64,000 nt of DNA from Microbulbifer sp. GL-2 (GCF_007183175.1 NZ_AP019807.1:2524001-2588000), one strand, 5' to 3'. Positions 44,000 through 53,257 are shown, numbered from the stretch's first letter. Notes: generated by a model not told the origin, from the sequence alone. Program-made: numbers and translations.

Positions 44000-44692
44000 G
44001 ACCTAAGTCCATGTGAAGTGGGCAAAATTGTGTGTGATTCATAGTCTAACCGGTACCATCTTCCCAGTCTCAAGTTGAAAACTCAGGTTGATAGGTGTGG
44101 ATAAAGAGCATAAAACATCTAAAAAGCGTTTACTATTTGTACGAGTTGTATTGTGGGGTGACATAAAAAATATGATGAAGATACTTTGATAATTATATTT
44201 TTCGTGACTTTTATTCAAACTAATATTGATTATTTCTTATTGCCCCATGATTTTAATTGATACTTGTTGAATACGAATAAGCAATTAGATTTTCGCATTC
44301 AGCGTGGCACTTACGACTTACGTCATATATTCAATCTGCCGCATGAATTTTTAGACTTATTTGTCGATTTAAATCTATTAATTTTGTGGACCAGTACAAA
44401 CTTCTCGATATTCATTGGATTTTTTGTATATTTCTAAATCTACACCAAAGGATGTTTAGAAAAGTTTTTTGTTGCAAAAAATATAATACCTTTGTATGGA
44501 AAAGTGACTTTTTGTGATGATGCTGGCACACTTAAGATTGAATTTTTGATATCTAGATCACTTCTTGTTGCAGGCGGGGGGTTGATCGAATAGATTTAGC
44601 TCACAGCGAAGACGGCCACAAAATAAAAGTAAATAAGAGCAAAACAGATAGTAAATAAGATCTTAAAAGGACCGCATGTTGGGGGAACCCAG
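44000..44692. other. AT-rich promoter region of the curli csgD gene
   Basis: About 690 bases without a believable ORF, very rich in A+T. A stretch at 44582-44606 (ATCGAATAgATTTA...CAGC) recurs upstream of the second csgD at 51903-51928 on the other strand, so part of the promoter was duplicated with the gene and kept. GGGGGAACCCAG precedes the csgD start. Confidence 0.55.
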
Positions 44693-45376
44693 ATGAATTT
44701 GCATAAGGATTATGCACGCCTTAAAGTTGTAGCTCCGAATCAGGAGTCCAAAGGACCAGCAGTTGCTTTTTTAACTGCGTCAATCAATCTTCAATCCTCG
44801 ATCTTTGCAGGTCGAATAGAGGATGAATTTAAGACCAAGTGTTCCATATTTCAGCGATTGTCAATTTCATCCTTTGATGATATCGACACTGAATACCTTC
44901 TCCTGGATTGTGCAGACCTTTCTGTTTCTGATCTTGATCAGTTGTTGCGTGATATTCACGCAATTTCAAATCCTCCCAATATTATTCTCATTAATGTTGG
45001 GAGCACTGGTGATATGGACTTTGTTCTTCATTGGGAGAAAGTCCTGGGCTTAATGCCTACGGAGTGCGATCCTAAAGTAATCATGGATAGATTGGGTAGA
45101 ATTTTTTCTGGAGAGTATTGGTTTCCAAGAGATGTGCTGCACAATTTCCTACGGCAACATAGAAAGCCAAAAAAATGGAGAGGAAAAACCTCAAACCTGA
45201 CCCAGCGTGAGAGGCAGATACTACAGTTGATCTGCGATTGCCATACTAACGCAAATATTGCTGAAGCTTTGTGTGTTAGTGAGCATACTGTCAAGAGTCA
45301 TCTTTATAAAATATATCGGAAGATTGGCTGTAAAAACCGGTTGGAAGCGAGTAGTTGGGCAACCCAAAACTTATAA
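44693..45376 (+). CDS. csgD: CsgD-like LuxR-family regulator, copy 1
   Basis: A 227-residue transcription factor. An N-terminal receiver-like domain without the phospho-Asp pocket (about 20-145) is followed by a LuxR-type helix-turn-helix: LTQRERQILQLICDCHTNANIAEALCVSEHTVKSHLYKIYRKIGCKNR (about 165-215). Size and layout fit CsgD, the master activator of curli. It leads a run csgD-csgE-csgF-csgG, with csgE starting two bases after its stop (TAAGATG), so it is translated from the same message as the secretion genes, unlike the E. coli arrangement where csgBAC is divergent. Confidence 0.85.
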   Translation: MNLHKDYARLKVVAPNQESKGPAVAFLTASINLQSSIFAGRIEDEFKTKCSIFQRLSISSFDDIDTEYLLLDCADLSVSDLDQLLRDIHAISNPPNIILINVGSTGDMDFVLHWEKVLGLMPTECDPKVIMDRLGRIFSGEYWFPRDVLHNFLRQHRKPKKWRGKTSNLTQRERQILQLICDCHTNANIAEALCVSEHTVKSHLYKIYRKIGCKNRLEASSWATQNL

Positions 45377-45377
45377 G

Positions 45378-45812
45378 ATGAATATAAACTTTTATCTCCC
45401 TAAGAGGATTTTCCTCTCAATACTGCTTTGGTCATTATTTTCCCTTGCCCAGTCACAAGAGCTGGAGTCTATAGAAGGAGAGGATTCCCTTCTTACAGGG
45501 CTGGTAATCGATAATACGGTAAGTGGTATCGGCCACGAGTTTACCCGCTCTCTCTCCATTTACATTACCAGTAATTTAACAGAATTTGATTATAACCTTA
45601 CTGTCCATGAGAGACCATCGGCCAGATGGGGTAGCGTCGTGTGGGTTACCTATGAAAATAAACAGGTATTTCGGACTGTAGTTTATCCTGGGCGTAGGCG
45701 GTTTGGGGAAATAGTGGCGCAAGCAGCATCGCAAATAAATAATAATGTTCGCCAGCAGAGATTGCAGGAGTTGTTCTCGCAAAATTTGGATTTGGCTGGG
45801 GAGGAAATATAA
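45378..45812 (+). CDS. csgE: Curli secretion chaperone CsgE
   Basis: A 144-residue exported protein. Signal peptide about 1-25 (FSLAQSQ). Mature part matches CsgE: LLTGLVIDNTVSGIGHEFTRSLS, then NLTVHERPSARWGSVVWVTYENKQVF, and an alpha-helical tail. CsgE caps the CsgG channel in the periplasm and gates entry of curlin. The ATG at 45378 is chosen because the frame upstream runs through csgD. Its TAA shares one base with the csgF start (TAATG). Confidence 0.92.
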   Translation: MNINFYLPKRIFLSILLWSLFSLAQSQELESIEGEDSLLTGLVIDNTVSGIGHEFTRSLSIYITSNLTEFDYNLTVHERPSARWGSVVWVTYENKQVFRTVVYPGRRRFGEIVAQAASQINNNVRQQRLQELFSQNLDLAGEEI

Positions 45813-46222
45813 TGAAAATTTTTTTAATTGTTTTTTTTATTTTTGTATCAATTGTACCTGTTGCAAGTTCTGCTACTGAATTAATTTATACGCCAGTCAA
45901 CCCTTCATTTGGCGGAAATCCTTTAAATGGCAACTACCTCCTGAATAACGCAAGTGCCCAGAATAGCAAAAAGGACCCAAAATCTGATAAATCCCCGTAC
46001 TCTGATTCTTCTTCCCTGGACAGGTTTACAGATACCTTGGAGTCCAGATTGTTGTCACAGCTTTTGACGGATGTGGGTGATGGAAATGATGGAACTCTGG
46101 TAACAGATGATTTTATTGTGAATATTCTGGATGTGGATGGAACCTTAACAATAACTATTACAGACGCTGTCACTGGGGAGATTTCTGAAATTGTCGTAGT
46201 AGGATTGAACCCGGGAAATTGA
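45812..46222 (+). CDS. csgF: Curli assembly factor CsgF, copy 1
   Basis: A 136-residue exported protein. Signal peptide about 1-21, then the conserved mature start TELIYTPVNPSFGGNPLNGNYLLNNASAQN, which in CsgF inserts into the CsgG pore and forms its second constriction. The C-terminal part (GTLVTDDFIVNILDVDGTLTITITDAVTGEISEIVV) is the beta domain that couples secretion to nucleation by CsgB. Length is normal. A near-identical copy exists at 50340-50753. Confidence 0.94.
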   Translation: MKIFLIVFFIFVSIVPVASSATELIYTPVNPSFGGNPLNGNYLLNNASAQNSKKDPKSDKSPYSDSSSLDRFTDTLESRLLSQLLTDVGDGNDGTLVTDDFIVNILDVDGTLTITITDAVTGEISEIVVVGLNPGN

Positions 46223-46273
46223 CTGTCATGCGGTCATGGAATGAAATTTTTGTGAGTTTCAGGGGTGGTGTGG

Positions 46274-47122
46274 ATGTTGTCGAGAATATTGTTTGTAGTA
46301 TTTGTTTTTATCTTAAGTGGTTGTAGTTTTTTTCAGAAAACCGGCGAGGCTCTATTTGGTCCTGGTTATGAGAAGGCGACTTTGACCGATAGGATGAGTA
46401 CTTATGCAGATCTATTGAATTTACCGGACCCCAGGGGGAAAATCGTCGTAGCCGTTTATGGCTTTAGTGATCAAACGGGACAATATCGGCCTGCCCCTTC
46501 GAGTTCATTCTCTACGGCTGTTACTCAGGGTGCGGCTTCCATGTTGGTTCAGGTTCTTAACGAGTCAGGGTGGTTTGTCACTCTGGAAAGAGAAGGACTG
46601 CAAAACCTGCTTACCGAAAGGAAAATAATTCGGGCTGCACTGAAGGAAGAGGAAACCCCGCCGCCTTTTGACCTGCCGTCCTTGATGTCGGCAAATATAA
46701 TGCTTGAAGGTGGTATTGTCGCCTACGATACCAATATAAAAACCGGGGGTGCTGGAGCGAGGTATTTCGGTATTGGCCTTTCTTCACAATATCGTGTTGA
46801 TGAGGTTACAGTTAATTTACGTGCTGTCGATGTAAGAACAGGTCGTGTTCTCAGTAGTGTTCTGACTAGTAAGAAAATTTTATCCCGGCAAGTTCAGGGT
46901 GATGTTTACACTTTTGTGGAATATAAACGTTTACTGGAGATTGAGGCGGGTATGACGACTAATGATCCGGCTCAACTCTGTGTGCTTTCAGCCATTGAAT
47001 CTGCAGTTATTCACCTTATTGCGAATGGCGTTACTGGAAACTTATGGGCTTTAAAGGAAGGTAGTGAATTTCCAGCGTCGATCTTGGATGAGTATTCCGA
47101 AAGTCCCGTGAAAATTCTCTGA
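46274..47122 (+). CDS. csgG: Curli secretion channel lipoprotein CsgG
   Basis: A 282-residue outer-membrane lipoprotein that forms the nonameric curlin export channel. Lipobox LSGC near residue 16. Diagnostic text: GKIVVAVYGFSDQTGQYRPAP near 55, AVTQGAASMLVQVLNESGWFVTLEREGLQNLLTERKII near 85-115, and GGIVAYDTNIKTGGAGARYFGIGLSSQYRVDEVTVNLRAVDVRTGRVL near 150-195. An in-frame GTG at 46265 is possible, but the inverted copy also begins MLSRIL, which favours the ATG at 46274. 342 bases separate it from csgB. Confidence 0.94.
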   Translation: MLSRILFVVFVFILSGCSFFQKTGEALFGPGYEKATLTDRMSTYADLLNLPDPRGKIVVAVYGFSDQTGQYRPAPSSSFSTAVTQGAASMLVQVLNESGWFVTLEREGLQNLLTERKIIRAALKEEETPPPFDLPSLMSANIMLEGGIVAYDTNIKTGGAGARYFGIGLSSQYRVDEVTVNLRAVDVRTGRVLSSVLTSKKILSRQVQGDVYTFVEYKRLLEIEAGMTTNDPAQLCVLSAIESAVIHLIANGVTGNLWALKEGSEFPASILDEYSESPVKIL

Positions 47123-47464
47123 TTTTTTGTGGTGCCTTTCTTATACTTTGTGATTCCAGGTAACTAAGGGGGACTTCTAAGGCTGACAAATATGGTTACA
47201 GTTTTCGATTTGGCTTTTCCGGTTTTTTTATGGGTTGAATCTTCATGTAATATAATGTAATTTCCTTTCTTCAGATTTCTGTCTGCAGCTTGGTTTTCTT
47301 TTTTAAGTCTGTTTTTTTTGAGTCATACGAAAGTTGCAAATTTGCAGCTTTTTTAGTTTGTAAAAATACCCTTTCTTCTGATTTATTCCTTTTCTTATTG
47401 TCTCTATAGTGCTCTCTGTAGGTGAACTTTACAAAGTTTATTTAATTTGACTGAGGGGAGCTGA
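47123..47464 (+). other. T-rich intergenic region between csgG and csgB
   Basis: 342 bases with many T-runs on the plus strand and no ORF. Probably holds the promoter of the csgB-csgA pair. GGGGAG lies eight bases before the GTG start of csgB. Confidence 0.5.
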
Positions 47465-47944
47465 GTGACTGCTATTAGGGCGGCTATTTATTATCTAATC
47501 CTTATGCTGATGCCCATTTCGGGCGCTTGGGCTGGAGACCTGGATGGTCACGATGAATTATTATCTGGCCAGGGTGCTCTCGACTTACTTCTTCAGCGAG
47601 ATGATTCCATTAATGGACAGTTGGCTGAGGTGAGCCAGCTTGGGGATTACAACGTAGCTGAAGTGGTACAGACAGGTCAGTATAATCAGGTTTTTTTGCT
47701 TCAGGATGGAATCTCAAATGAGGCTGTAATTCACCAGAGCGGTGATTATAACTATGCGGCTATTTCTCAATCTGGAGCCTACAACCAAGCCACTGCCGTT
47801 CAGAATGGTATAGATAATATTGCCCTTATTAATCAAGTCGGAAACGGGAATTCTGCCAACATCGTTCAAAATGGTGATGGGCTATTCGGATTTGTCGCGC
47901 AGTTCGGTGACAACCATGCAGTGCAGGTAGTTCAGTATGACTAG
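47465..47944 (+). CDS. csgB: Minor curlin / nucleator CsgB-like
   Basis: A 159-residue exported curlin-repeat protein, starting with GTG. Signal peptide about 1-23 (ISGAWAG). A non-repeat segment (about 24-50) is followed by about five curlin units of the form Q-x-G-x-x-N-x-A-x-x-x-Q (SQLGDYNVAEVVQTGQYNQVFLLQ, HQSGDYNYAAISQ, VQNGIDNIALINQ, NQVGNGNSANIVQ, AQFGDNHAVQVVQ). It is placed directly before the long curlin gene, as csgB precedes csgA in E. coli. Taken as CsgB from size and order. Confidence 0.85.
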   Translation: MTAIRAAIYYLILMLMPISGAWAGDLDGHDELLSGQGALDLLLQRDDSINGQLAEVSQLGDYNVAEVVQTGQYNQVFLLQDGISNEAVIHQSGDYNYAAISQSGAYNQATAVQNGIDNIALINQVGNGNSANIVQNGDGLFGFVAQFGDNHAVQVVQYD

Positions 47945-47997
47945 CTCGCTGTTTTTTTATTTGCATTTTATTTATTTAGTCTTAGGGAGAAGCAGAA

Positions 47998-49176
47998 ATG
48001 AAAAAGCTTTCACTTGCTACCGCAATTGCAATGCTCGTAGGTGCCGGCCAGGTAATGGCCGACAGTAACTACGGTGATCAGCTGCAAGCTGGTAACGACA
48101 ATATTGCTGATATTTATCAGGTGGTCGAGTCCACAAACAATGCCGCTTATCAGTGGCAGGAAGGCAATGATAATATCGCTTCTACCGAGCAGTCATATGC
48201 CGATAGCAACTTTATTGATCAGACTCAGGTTGGAAATCGCAACTATGCGACTACCAGTCAGAGTAATCAAGAAGGGTCCGAGGCTTACACATTCCAACAG
48301 GGAGAGGGTAACCAAGGAGTAATACACCAGTGGGATGGCGCTAGAAATTCAGCCTTTGCTACCCAAATGGGCAGTGAAAATGTAATGCATCTGGACCAAT
48401 ACTCTGACTCTCATGATAATGCCCTCGATGCATTGCAGGATGGTAATGATAATACGGCCTATCTGCAGCAGGAAGGTAATGGCAACCTGTTTGTGAGCAC
48501 TCAGACCGGTGATGCTAACAGCGTTTGGGGCAGCACCTGGTACCCATCAGCAGATGGTTTCCTGGGTGGTCAGGTGGGTGAGGGTAATGTGGGCTTCGCA
48601 AATCAGAGTGGTGCAGAAAACACCGCAAATCTGGTGCAAACTGGCGATTACAATTATTTGGATATGTCACAATTTGGTGTTAGTAATATTACCACTATTG
48701 CTCAGGATGGTGTTGGAAACTCCAGCGTCACAGCGCAATATGGTGACGATAACTTAACCACTATTACCCAAAATGACACCAACAACATTGGTGATATGTA
48801 CCAGTATGGCAACAGCAATGCGGCTGCCCTGGTTCAAAATGGTGATATGAACTGGACCGAATTCTCGCAGTCTGGCGATCTGAATCAGGTGACTATTGAT
48901 CAGTCTGGCAGTGCCAACTCAGCTTCTGGCTACAGCGAAGGCGTAGCTAATATGGTGGATATCGACCAAGTTGGCGAACTCAACCTGGCAGAAGTTCATC
49001 AGGACCTGGGTGGGGATAATATGATTACTCTGTCTCAAACTGGCTTTGAGCATGGCGCCCACTTAGGACAGTCCGGCAATAACAATACTACTTTAGTTAC
49101 CCAGACCAGCGATTTCAATATGGCTAGCGTTCATCAGTTTGGTGAAAACAATATGGCTACTATTACTCAAAATTAA
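47998..49176 (+). CDS. csgA: Long major curlin CsgA-like, copy 1
   Basis: A 392-residue exported amyloid subunit. Signal peptide 1-21 (GQVMA). The rest is curlin repeats of about 22 residues, G-x-x-N-x-A-x-x-x-Q in each half (for example VQTGDYNYLDMSQFGVSNITTIAQ); by eye about 15 units, compared with five in the 151-residue E. coli CsgA. Repeats in the first half are less regular, and one stretch near residue 178-190 (WGSTWYPSADGFLGG) breaks the pattern. It ends with the repeat MATITQN. An AGGGAGAAG site precedes the ATG, and a terminator follows. Confidence 0.9.
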   Translation: MKKLSLATAIAMLVGAGQVMADSNYGDQLQAGNDNIADIYQVVESTNNAAYQWQEGNDNIASTEQSYADSNFIDQTQVGNRNYATTSQSNQEGSEAYTFQQGEGNQGVIHQWDGARNSAFATQMGSENVMHLDQYSDSHDNALDALQDGNDNTAYLQQEGNGNLFVSTQTGDANSVWGSTWYPSADGFLGGQVGEGNVGFANQSGAENTANLVQTGDYNYLDMSQFGVSNITTIAQDGVGNSSVTAQYGDDNLTTITQNDTNNIGDMYQYGNSNAAALVQNGDMNWTEFSQSGDLNQVTIDQSGSANSASGYSEGVANMVDIDQVGELNLAEVHQDLGGDNMITLSQTGFEHGAHLGQSGNNNTTLVTQTSDFNMASVHQFGENNMATITQN

Positions 49177-49210
49177 TGTTGATTAACTTATACTAGATAT
49201 AGTAAGTAAG

Positions 49211-49243
49211 GGGCCTCCTCAGAAGTGGAGGCTTCTTTCTTCA
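49211..49243 (+). terminator. Terminator after long curlin gene 1
   Basis: Six-pair stem GCCTCC / GGAGGC with an eight-base loop, then TTCTTTCTT. A similar GCCTCC/GGAGG hairpin follows the second curlin gene. Confidence 0.75.
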
Positions 49244-49440
49244 GTTGTTTATATCTTACCTATACCTTCCAACTTTATGGCACATCTTTAAGGTTGCCAT
49301 CATAATTAATACCCGTTTCTCTATTAAAATCTATTGAACTTAAATGTTTAACACTTCTCTTGATAGGATGTTGATTAAAAATATAGCAAAATTAATACGG
49401 CATTTATTATGCCTTGCCAACATTCAGTGATTTATCTCTG

Positions 49441-50289
49441 CTAGAGAATTTTTACTGAACTCTCAGAATACTCATCCAAAACAGAAAAGGGGTACTCACT
49501 ATTATCCTGTAAAGCCCATAATTTTCCATTTACACCATTGGCAATTAGGTGGATTACTGCTGATTCAATGGCTGAAAGCACACAAAGTTGAGCTGGACCA
49601 TTTGTCGTAGTGCCAGCCTCAATCTCCAACAAACGTTTATACTCCATAAAGGTATAAACATCACCCTGTAACTGCCTAGAAAATATTTTCTTACTGGTCA
49701 GAACGCTACTGAGCACTCGACCAGTTCGAACATCCACTGCACGTAAGTTTACGGTTACTTCATCAACACGATATTGTGAAGAAAGGCCAATGCCGAAATA
49801 CCGCGCTCCAGTACCCCCGGTCTTTATATTGGTTTCGTAGGCGACAATACCACCTTCAAGCATCATATTTGCGGACATTAAGGACGGCAACTCAAAAGGC
49901 GGTGGTGTTTCCTCCTCGTTCAGTGCGGCTCAAATTACTTTTCTTTCAGTAAGTAGGTTTTGCAGTCCTTCTCTTTCCAGAGTGACAAACCACCCTGACT
50001 CGTTAAGAACCCGAACCAACATGGAAGCCGCACCCTGGGTAACAGCTGTAGAGAATGAACTCGAAGGAGCCGGCCGGTATTGCCCCGTTTGATCACTAAA
50101 ACCATAAACGGCTATAACGATTTTTCCTCTGGGGTCTGGTAAATTCAATAGATCTGCATAAGTACTCATTCTATCAGTCAAAGTCGCCTTCTCGTAACTA
50201 GGACCAAATAAAGCCTCTCCAGTTTTCTGTAAAAAACTACAAACACACAAGAAGGAAATAAATACTACAAGCAGTATTCTCGACAACAT
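49441..50289 (-). pseudogene. csgG: csgG copy 2, interrupted by an in-frame TGA
   Basis: The second csgG reads in one frame over 283 codons and is nearly the same as copy 1 for most of its length, but codon 120 is TGA (minus strand, bases 49932-49930) where copy 1 has CGG for Arg in ERKIIRAALKEEET. The change is one C-to-T step from CGA. The lipobox is also altered: FLCVC instead of ILSGC, with Val at the position before the lipid Cys, which signal peptidase II does not favour. No start with a ribosome-binding site exists after the stop. So a full CsgG is not made unless the TGA is read through. Confidence 0.9.
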
Positions 50290-50339
50290 CCCAGCTACCT
50301 CTGAAGCTCAAAAAATTTTATCTAATAACCATATGGTTA

Positions 50340-50753
50340 TCAGTTTCCCGGGTTTAATCCAGCTACGATAATTTCAGAAATTTCACCAGTGACAGCATCT
50401 GTGATAGTTATCGTTAATGTTCCATCCACATCCAAGATATTGACAATAAAATCGTCTGTCACTAGGGTTCCATTATTCCCGTCACCTACATCAGTCAAAA
50501 GTTGTGACAAGAGCCTGGATTCCAGTGTGTCAGTGAATCTATCCAGTGCGGATGATGTTGAATATGGAGATTCCCCAGAATCGGGGTCCTTTTTGCTGTT
50601 CTGCGCGCTTGCATTATTTAAAAGATAATTGCCATTTAGTGGATTCCCACCAAATGATGGATTGACCGGTGTATAAATCAATTCTGTAGATGAGGCTCCT
50701 CGCCAAGATATAAGAGAAAGTAAAAAGGCAGCTATCACTATGGAATTTTTCAT
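50340..50753 (-). CDS. csgF: Curli assembly factor CsgF, copy 2
   Basis: A 137-residue exported protein, intact. The mature region STELIYTPVNPSFGGNPLNGNYLLNNASAQNSKKDP equals copy 1 and the C-terminal domain differs at few positions; the signal peptide (MKNSIVIAAFLLSLISWRGASS) has diverged much more. It starts at ATG 50753 (TGATG with the end of the csgE relic). It is flanked by two dead genes, so either its own loss has only not yet happened, or it still works with the CsgG of copy 1. Confidence 0.9.
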   Translation of the reverse strand: MKNSIVIAAFLLSLISWRGASSTELIYTPVNPSFGGNPLNGNYLLNNASAQNSKKDPDSGESPYSTSSALDRFTDTLESRLLSQLLTDVGDGNNGTLVTDDFIVNILDVDGTLTITITDAVTGEISEIIVAGLNPGN

Positions 50754-51160
50754 CAAACTTCATCCTTTGCTAAACTTAAATGAACCCGTGATGTCTGTAA
50801 TTTTTTCTGGTTAATATTGCTTTTAATTTGTGATGCTACGTGATCTGACACCTTCACAGTTTTCTGTTCCTTGGGTAAATCATCGCTCGAAATATTTTTT
50901 TCTCATATGTCAGCCAAACTACACTGCCCACCTTGTTGAAAGCACCTCATCAATCGTGAGATTGTAATTAAATGCAGTTAAATTTGAGATGAGATGTCCA
51001 GATATTCAGCGAGTGAATTCATGCCCAATAACACTATATGTGTTGTCAATGTCTGTCCGGTTAGGAGGGGCTTTCCTCACTTCCCACTTCTTCCTGAGAT
51101 GGAGCAGATAGAGATCCTAGGCAGGAAATTATTGTAAAGGTAAGCTTGCAGTATCTTTTT
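50753..51160 (-). pseudogene. csgE: csgE copy 2, decayed relic
   Basis: Translation of the minus strand by hand in all three frames recovers csgE in order: IISCLGSLSAPSQEEVGSEES (signal peptide end), LLTGQ, then after a shift DIDNTYSVIGHEFTR, a TGA, ISNLTAFNYNLT, then in another frame SVVWLTYEKKIFRAMIYPRNRK, and in a third VASQIKSNINQKKLQ ... LSLAKDEV before a TGA that abuts csgF2. These match VIDNTVSGIGHEFTR, SNLTEFDYNLT, SVVWVTYENKQVFRTVVYPGRR and AASQINNNVRQQRLQ of copy 1. At least three frameshifts and one or more stops make it non-functional. It occupies the expected place between csgD2 and csgF2. Confidence 0.88.
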
Positions 51161-51161
51161 T

Positions 51162-51854
51162 TTATTTCATCTGTAAGTTGCGATTGGCCCAACCGCTGGC
51201 CTCCAGTCGATTTTTACAGCCAATTTTTCGGTAAATCTTATAGAGGTGACTTTTAACTGTATGTTCACTGACAAAAAGTGTCTCTGCAATATTTGCATTT
51301 GTATTGCAGTCACAAATTAATAGTAATATTTGCCGCTCTCTTTGCGTCAAATTGGAGGATTTATCAGGTTTATATTTTGGCTTTCGGTGATTTCTTTGAA
51401 GGTTATTCAATACTGAGCGGGAAAGCCAGGATTTTCCGGAAAATATTTGATTCAATCTCTCCATGATTTTACTTGGATCGCTTTCAACTGGCATCAGCCC
51501 TAGAACCTTCTTCCAATGAAGAATGGTGTCCAATCCTTCAGTTTCCACAATGTTTAGCAAAATTATATTGGGGGGAGAGGGTGCTAAATGAATATTTCGC
51601 AGTATCTGATCCAGATTTTCAATAGCGAGATCCACGCAATCAAGAATGAGATATTCAATTTTTAATTTTTCAAAAGGTGGAAGTGAGGAGCTTTCAAATG
51701 TTAAGCACTTAGCTTCAAATTGTTCCTCAATTCTTCCGGCAAAAATATAAGTCTGAATACTTATAGTCGATGTCAGGAGGGCAACGATGGGGCCTCTGGA
51801 TTTATCTCTTGAAGCAGAAACTTTAAGGTGTCCATATTCCTTACGCAAGTTCAT
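51162..51854 (-). CDS. CsgD-like LuxR-family regulator, copy 2
   Basis: A 230-residue paralogue of the regulator at 44693. Receiver-like N-terminal part (MNLRKEYGHLKVSASRDKSRGPIVALLTSTISIQTYIFAGRIEEQF) and a nearly identical LuxR helix-turn-helix (LTQRERQILLLICDCNTNANIAETLFVSEHTVKSHLYKIYRKIGCKNR). The N-terminal sensor-like domain has diverged more than the DNA-binding domain, so both probably bind similar sites but may respond differently. AGGAACCTAG precedes the ATG. Unlike its csgE and csgG neighbours it is fully open. Confidence 0.87.
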   Translation of the reverse strand: MNLRKEYGHLKVSASRDKSRGPIVALLTSTISIQTYIFAGRIEEQFEAKCLTFESSSLPPFEKLKIEYLILDCVDLAIENLDQILRNIHLAPSPPNIILLNIVETEGLDTILHWKKVLGLMPVESDPSKIMERLNQIFSGKSWLSRSVLNNLQRNHRKPKYKPDKSSNLTQRERQILLLICDCNTNANIAETLFVSEHTVKSHLYKIYRKIGCKNRLEASGWANRNLQMK

Positions 51855-53257
51855 CTAGGTTCCTCCAGTACGCGGCATTTATAAGAAAATATTTTTATTT
51901 TTAGCTGCGGAATAAATTTATTCGATTAATTGTTTTCCCGCAATGGGGGGTAATAAAGAGAGTAAAAATTCAATCTTTAGTATTTAAGTAAAATGCCATA
52001 AAGTCATAATATAATACAAATGTACTATATACATTTAAATAAAAATTTCAGTTAGGATTCCTTGAGATGGATCACAAAATACATTTAAGACACAGTTTTG
52101 TGAAAAAATGTGCTGCAGGTCACATTGCTGATCCAGTATTATTGACTTTTATTTGGTTATGCCTTTTGGGGTTCGAGGAGATATCTTTCATACCCAGAGA
52201 ATCCTGAATAAACAAGCTCCTCTATTTGGTAGTTATTTAAATTGTGGTTGTAAAATTTTTTAAGTGAGGAATTTTCTTTGGCATCTGATCTAGTAGTTCA
52301 GGCTTGATTTGGTAGTTATCCCTTTTTAGTGGTTGCTCTGCAAAACTCAGTTTGCGAGATTTTGCGTTCAGCTTTTTTTGCCTTGAAGTTTTATCATTCG
52401 TTTTTTTGATGATTTTCTTTGTATTGGTTCACCTCTGTATGAGCATCCAGATACTTTGCTGAGAGGGTAAATCTACTTATCGAGGTGAAGTATGACAATA
52501 AAGATAAATACCTCTTATTTAAGAGGATGCGTCAAGCTTGGCTTGAATTAATCCATTGACTGATAAACTCATTCAACCTACGCTCCCAAGAGAGATGGAG
52601 CTTTAAAAGTTTATTTTGTATCTTCGTTTCTGCGTAATCGACTGGCGCCCCTAAAGTCCCATCGTTTATTGGATGATATGGTTTAATGTATTGTTCTAAA
52701 TGGCTTTTTCATTTGTCTGATTATTCACTTATTGGCCTTTTAGTCTTGTTGGGTACTCTATAAGAGAGCAGCTGCTTGGAGGGAGATCGGCAAGCCTACT
52801 AGATAGCTGCCTTGTCTATGATCTGTATTACCTTGCCGGTGTCCATTCTCGGTGTTTTTTCCACAGTTGTTCGTTGTTCGTCAATATCAATGCAACCAGC
52901 TAGATAGTGGAATACAACTTTTTTCTGATTGATTGCCATTCTTGTTATGTTTATATTTTTTTTGACGGCGGGGATATGCGTAATTTCTAAATTCTTTTGT
53001 GGCCATTCATTGCCCCTAAGAGAGTTAATCAGAGTTGCTATATTTTCATGTCTTTAGCCCTTTTCCATTAGTGCGATTCTGGGTGGGGTATTTGATGTTG
53101 GCCTGATTTTGATGTGGCCTATATATATTATTTATTGATGTGGTCGTGGATGATCTTGATTGTTTTTTGAAAGTCTATGACGTATGTGCCGTGCATTCAG
53201 CACGGTGGATTTATGTTACATTTTTTGTTTTCTAATTAATCTGAAGGTAAATCTTAA
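51855..53257. other. 1.4-kb AT-rich region between csgD2 and curlin gene 2
   Basis: No ORF with protein character and no curlin-repeat relic was found in any frame I read, so a csgB copy does not seem to have existed here or is fully lost. The left end has the promoter of csgD2, with a 25-base stretch (51903-51928) shared with the csgD1 promoter. The right end has a six-pair hairpin CCGTGC/GCACGG at 53189-53205 before the curlin start. TTTGGTAGTTAT occurs twice (near 52236 and 52299). Confidence 0.5.

Noticed and set aside
49441..49890. Independent start for the C-terminal part of CsgG2
   Set aside because: It would begin with TTG inside a conserved stretch, without a ribosome-binding site, and would lack the signal peptide and channel N terminus.
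52000..53200. A lost csgB copy before the second curlin gene
   Set aside because: I looked for Q-x-G-x-x-N-x-A text in the frames I read and saw none; not supported.
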